Part shown: positions 6,610-8,613 of the stretch, one piece after another
Position numbering within the stretch: position 1 is the stretch's first letter
Layout of the letters: every line of letters starts with the position of its first letter
NCBI GenBank assembly: GCA_910584725.1
Contig: CAJUBE010000060.1
Location: 1 to 8,613, forward strand
Length of the DNA stretch: 8,613 nt
Direction: 5' to 3'
DNA from: an uncultured Lachnospiraceae bacterium
GTDB lineage: Bacteria > Bacillota > Clostridia > Lachnospirales > Lachnospiraceae
Position numbers and translations under genes: made by a program
The notes under the pieces: model-generated
Told to the model about the DNA's origin: nothing
Seen by the model: the letters and a program-made list of their open reading frames with translations, nothing else
Databases searched by the model: none

Positions 6610-7121
6610 TACATATCATACCGCGCATGAAATTTATCATCCAAACAGGAAAGAGTCCGGAGGAAGTGCAGGCGCTTTTGCGGTCTGCCACTGATACGCA
6701 GAACAAATGGCTGATTGTTCCGGGGGATAAGGCATTTATCGGGAAAGTCGGTGAAACGGATTTTAAGTTTCTGCCAAGGCTTGGAGAAGTTCTTTTTGCG
6801 GGTATTGTCATGCACGTGAAGGATTCTTTTCTGCCAGTGATCACCGGGCAGATACAGGGGCAGGGAAGCGGGACGACAGTGATTGTCCGTATGCGTTTAT
6901 TATGGTTTGTGTTTGCCTTTTTATGCGTATGGTTCGGTATAACGGGGATGGTTTTTCTGGCTGGTCTGCTCGCAGTAATCTCGGGTCAGCCGGATGGCTG
7001 GGGGATTACGGCGTCGGCAGCCGGGTTTATCCTTGTCGGGCAGCTTCTTGTGAGAGGCGGTTTTTACATTCCGGCGAAGAGTGCGAAACGGAAATTGGAA
7101 GATCTGCTGGGGGATGTGTGA
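6606..7121 (+). CDS. Small membrane protein of unknown function, paralog A
   Basis: I do not recognise a named function. The 171-residue protein has a soluble N-terminal part of about 95 residues, two membrane helices (about 99-125 and 131-150) and a short basic/acidic tail (KRKLEDLLGDV). The soluble part begins with a SPEEVQALL helix and holds the core GDKAFIGKVGETDFKFLPR (40-58), followed by SFLPVITGQI and TTVIVRMR. The rhythm F-x-G-x-(V/I)-x(4-5)-F-K, NSF/DSFLPV-I-x-G-x-I, then T-x-(I/V)-x-V-x-M-R before a membrane pair resembles a widespread bacterial hypothetical family seen from memory; I cannot name it. The ATG overlaps the chemoreceptor stop (ATGA) and is preceded by AAGAGGGAAG within the end of that gene, so translation is probably coupled. 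The downstream gene is a clear paralog aligning without gaps through residue 58. A second in-frame ATG at 6627 lacks a ribosome site. Confidence 0.8.
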   Translation: MIHIIPRMKFIIQTGKSPEEVQALLRSATDTQNKWLIVPGDKAFIGKVGETDFKFLPRLGEVLFAGIVMHVKDSFLPVITGQIQGQGSGTTVIVRMRLLWFVFAFLCVWFGITGMVFLAGLLAVISGQPDGWGITASAAGFILVGQLLVRGGFYIPAKSAKRKLEDLLGDV

Positions 7122-7615
7122 TGGGTAAATTTCCTTATCTTAAGAAGTTCCGCATTTATACCGATAAGCTGCCGGAGGAGGTACACAATCTCCTGCAGGG
7201 GGAAACGGCGACCTGGGGAATCGCGCACTATCCTTTGGGAGACGGCGCGTTTGTCGGGGAGGTCGGTACGTCGGATTTCAAGGTAGTGCCAAGACCGTCA
7301 TGGTTCCACAGGACTTACTCTATGGCGGTGCTGGAGGGCAGTATAAGGACAGAGGACGGAGAGACGGTGGTGGATGTGAACATGCGTTTTCCGTGGCAGG
7401 TGTATCTGCTTTTTCCCTTATATTTTCTGATGGGAATAGGTTTTGTGATTGTGGAAGGACCGTTTCCGCCGTTTATCTATAAACTGGTATTTGGTTTTAT
7501 GTGCTTTGTGGAATTGTGCTTCTGGATTTATGCAAGGGTCGGTTTCTATTTTGCGACCAGAGGGGTAGATGAGGAACTGGAAGAACTGCTGGATGGAGTG
7601 GTGGATGATGAATAG
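7121..7615 (+). CDS. Small membrane protein of unknown function, paralog B
   Basis: This 164-residue protein is a tandem copy of the preceding gene's family. Both have PEEV--LL at residues 18-25 and GD-AF-G-VG--DFK--PR at 40-58 in exact register, then G-I------T-V-V-MR leading into two membrane helices (here about 92-112 and 115-138) and GFY near the second helix end. B has an acidic C-terminus (EELEELLDGVVDDE) where A has a mixed KRKLEDLLGDV tail, and its membrane region is richer in aromatic residues. The ATG at 7121 shares its A with the TGA of paralog A (TGATG), and a GGGG run at 7110-7113 can serve as a weak ribosome site, so re-initiation or coupling is likely. The frame is open further upstream inside gene A, but that part is a shadow. 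The role is unknown; divergence of the two tails suggests they are partners rather than redundant copies, which is inference. Confidence 0.8.
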   Translation: MGKFPYLKKFRIYTDKLPEEVHNLLQGETATWGIAHYPLGDGAFVGEVGTSDFKVVPRPSWFHRTYSMAVLEGSIRTEDGETVVDVNMRFPWQVYLLFPLYFLMGIGFVIVEGPFPPFIYKLVFGFMCFVELCFWIYARVGFYFATRGVDEELEELLDGVVDDE

Positions 7616-8309
7616 GACGAGGATATCTGCTGAGATCAGAGAAATGCTGTATGCAGAAAAGGATATTGCTTACCGGGATTTTCAGGCGAAGCTGATACCG
7701 ACGATCGACAAAGAAACCGTGATTGGCGTGCGCACGCCCGCGCTTCGGAAGATGGCGAAGCAATTTGCGAAGCGGGAGGACATCCCTGCATTTCTGGAGG
7801 CGCTTCCCCACAAGTATTTTGAGGAAAACCAGCTTCACGCGTTTATCATAGCGGAGAGGAAAGATTTTGCACAGTGCATGGAGGAGCTTACCGCATTTTT
7901 GCCCTATGTGGATAACTGGGCGACCTGCGACCAGATGTCCCCGAAGGTGTTAAAAAAGCACCGGCAGGAGCTGATGCCTTACATCAGGGAGTGGATTGCC
8001 TCCGACGAAACGTATACGGTACGGTTTGGCATTGGGATGCTGATGGAGCATTTTCTGGATGAGGATTTTGATAAGACATACCCCGAGATGATTTCAAAAA
8101 TCCGCTCGGAGGAGTACTATGTCAATATGATGATCGCGTGGTATTTTGCCACGGCGCTGGCGAAGCAGTATGAGGCGATTCTGCCTTATATCGAGGAAAA
8201 GAGACTGGAGACCTGGACGCACAATAAGGCGATCCAGAAGGCGGTGGAGAGCTATCGGATTACGCCGGAACAGAAAGGGTATCTGAGGGGATTAAAGGTT
8301 TCGCGGTAG
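7605..8309 (+). CDS. AlkD-like DNA alkylation repair protein (HEAT-like repeat DNA glycosylase)
   Basis: This 234-residue protein belongs to the DNA alkylation repair family of AlkC/AlkD HEAT-like glycosylases, which remove alkylated bases such as 3-methyladenine and 7-methylguanine without flipping them out. It is all-helical, with the family signature IGVRTPALRKMAKQ near residues 40-53. Residues equivalent to the Bacillus cereus AlkD active site appear present: the W-x3-D pair in DNWATCD (W105, D109; AlkD W109/D113), the arginine in TVRFGIGML (R140; AlkD R148) and the tryptophan in MMIAWYFA (W179; AlkD W187). That mapping is by motif spacing, not structure. Length is normal for the short Firmicutes form. 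Two adjacent ATGs (7605, 7608) are possible starts; a GGAG at 7595-7598 suits either. The start overlaps the end of paralog B by 8 to 11 bases, so this repair gene is translated within the chemoreceptor operon, an odd association. Proteins of this family can also act without classical glycosylase activity, so the substrate is unproven. Confidence 0.93.
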   Translation: MMNRTRISAEIREMLYAEKDIAYRDFQAKLIPTIDKETVIGVRTPALRKMAKQFAKREDIPAFLEALPHKYFEENQLHAFIIAERKDFAQCMEELTAFLPYVDNWATCDQMSPKVLKKHRQELMPYIREWIASDETYTVRFGIGMLMEHFLDEDFDKTYPEMISKIRSEEYYVNMMIAWYFATALAKQYEAILPYIEEKRLETWTHNKAIQKAVESYRITPEQKGYLRGLKVSR

Positions 8310-8314
8310 AAATA

Positions 8315-8458
8315 GAGTGAAAAGAACTTCTAAAACTCAGCAGCAGAGGCTGCTTCGCTAAGAAGTTCTAGGAGTTGCTTCGCAACTCCGTTTCACTCAG
8401 GAGAATGCCTAAAATACGGCATTCTCCGCACTGATTTGAGTCACAGCAGAGCTGTGAC
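8315..8458. repeat. Cluster of perfect hairpins with a possible three-way junction
   Basis: Five nested or consecutive perfect stems occur within 144 bases right after the repair gene. An outer 8-bp stem (GAGTGAAA 8315-8322 with TTTCACTC 8391-8398) encloses two arms. The first is a 9-bp arm, AGAACTTCT (8323-8331) with AGAAGTTCT (8361-8369), containing an inner AGCAG/CTGCT stem. The second is an 8-bp arm, GGAGTTGC-TTC-GCAACTCC (8371-8389). Stems abut with zero or one unpaired base, which is a three-way junction. Two more hairpins follow: GGAGAATGCC/GGCATTCTCC (8400-8427, 10 bp) and GTCACAGC-AGA-GCTGTGAC (8440-8458, 8 bp). Several have three-base loops, and TGCTTCGC occurs twice (8351, 8376). 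No T run follows, so these are not ordinary terminators. It could be a dispersed palindromic repeat element or a structured RNA in the 3' untranslated region. Structure is seen; function is not known. Confidence 0.7.
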
Positions 8459-8486
8459 ATGGCGGTTAGTACGGGAATAAGGAAGA

Positions 8487-8525
8487 AAGGGCTTTTGATG
8501 AGGAGATCACCGGAAGTCTTTTTTT
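8487..8525 (+). terminator. Weak candidate terminator of the chemoreceptor-repair operon
   Basis: Bases 8487-8497 (AAGGGCTTTTG) can pair with 8511-8521 over 11 positions including four G-U wobbles, and seven T's (8519-8525) close the structure. It is about 180 bases after the repair gene stop, beyond the hairpin cluster. The many wobbles make it weak. Confidence 0.4.
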
Positions 8526-8551
8526 GTTTGAGGTGAAATGCTATATTGTAT

Positions 8552-8581
8552 AAAAAAATCGCAGAATGTTCTCTTCTGCGA
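8552..8581 (-). terminator. Rho-independent terminator for a convergent gene to the right
   Basis: TCGCAGAA (8559-8566) and TTCTGCGA (8574-8581) form a perfect 8-bp stem with a seven-base loop. On the + strand it is preceded by seven A's (8552-8558), so read on the - strand the hairpin is followed by seven T's. This implies a - strand gene ending near or beyond the right edge. No coding sequence for it could be recognised in the last 32 bases. Confidence 0.65.
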
Positions 8582-8613
8582 AACAATCGGCAACCGCTTT
8601 GATTTATTGAAAA

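Noticed and set aside
6902..7120. Upstream extension of paralog B inside paralog A
   Set aside because: The extra residues do not match paralog A's aligned N-terminus, whereas ATG 7121 gives exact register between the paralogs.
8315..8458. CRISPR array or tRNA in the hairpin cluster
   Set aside because: There are no evenly spaced direct repeats with unique spacers. The arms do not form a cloverleaf with the conserved TTC loop or a CCA-type end.
8368..8586. - strand open frame of 72 codons at the right end
   Set aside because: It runs across the hairpin cluster and both terminators, and has no recognisable protein pattern.

Overview
The window looks like chromosomal DNA of an anaerobic, low-to-mid G+C Gram-positive bacterium, most likely a gut Clostridia member of the Lachnospiraceae. 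The pointers are strong AGGAGG/GAGG-type ribosome sites, anaerobic-type cobalamin biosynthesis, a sugar ABC transporter of the Firmicutes kind without its own ATPase gene, and six-helix membrane signalling proteins typical of that family. This placement is inferred from protein style, not from a marker gene. All protein genes seen are on the + strand.

Region 1 (1-1153), visibly more A+T-rich than the rest, is the tail of a cobalamin operon: the 3' part of cobyrinate a,c-diamide synthase (cbiA), a small eight-cysteine protein, then a likely terminator at 974-1020. Region 2 (about 1154-3378) is a carbohydrate ABC importer that appears damaged. Only the last ~88 codons of the substrate-binding protein remain. 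A perfect 12-bp hairpin follows it. The first permease has its natural GTG start and ribosome site in a different frame from its body, because of a run of nine A's (eight would restore the frame). The second permease is intact and is followed by a strong terminator. The boundary near 1154-1170 is therefore a deletion/rearrangement junction or an assembly join.

Region 3 (3424-4934) is a single-gene unit: a membrane-anchored SpoIIE/RsbU-type PP2C phosphatase with its own terminator. Region 4 (about 4951-8309) is a tightly packed operon with a candidate sigma-A promoter: a six-helix chemoreceptor (MCP) lacking an extracellular sensor domain, two tandem paralogous small membrane proteins of unknown function, and an AlkD-type DNA alkylation repair protein. 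All four genes overlap their neighbours by 1 to 11 bases, so translation is probably coupled.

Region 5 (8310-8613) has no gene. It holds a dense cluster of hairpins that can fold into a three-way junction followed by two further stem-loops, then a weak + strand terminator, then a - strand terminator implying a convergent gene beyond the right edge.

The observations most worth following are the damaged transporter (truncated binding protein plus A9 frameshift), the unknown paralog pair coupled to a chemoreceptor and a DNA repair gene, and the hairpin cluster at 8315-8458. I found no CRISPR array, IS element, tRNA or rRNA, and I cannot claim a clearly new biological system from sequence alone.
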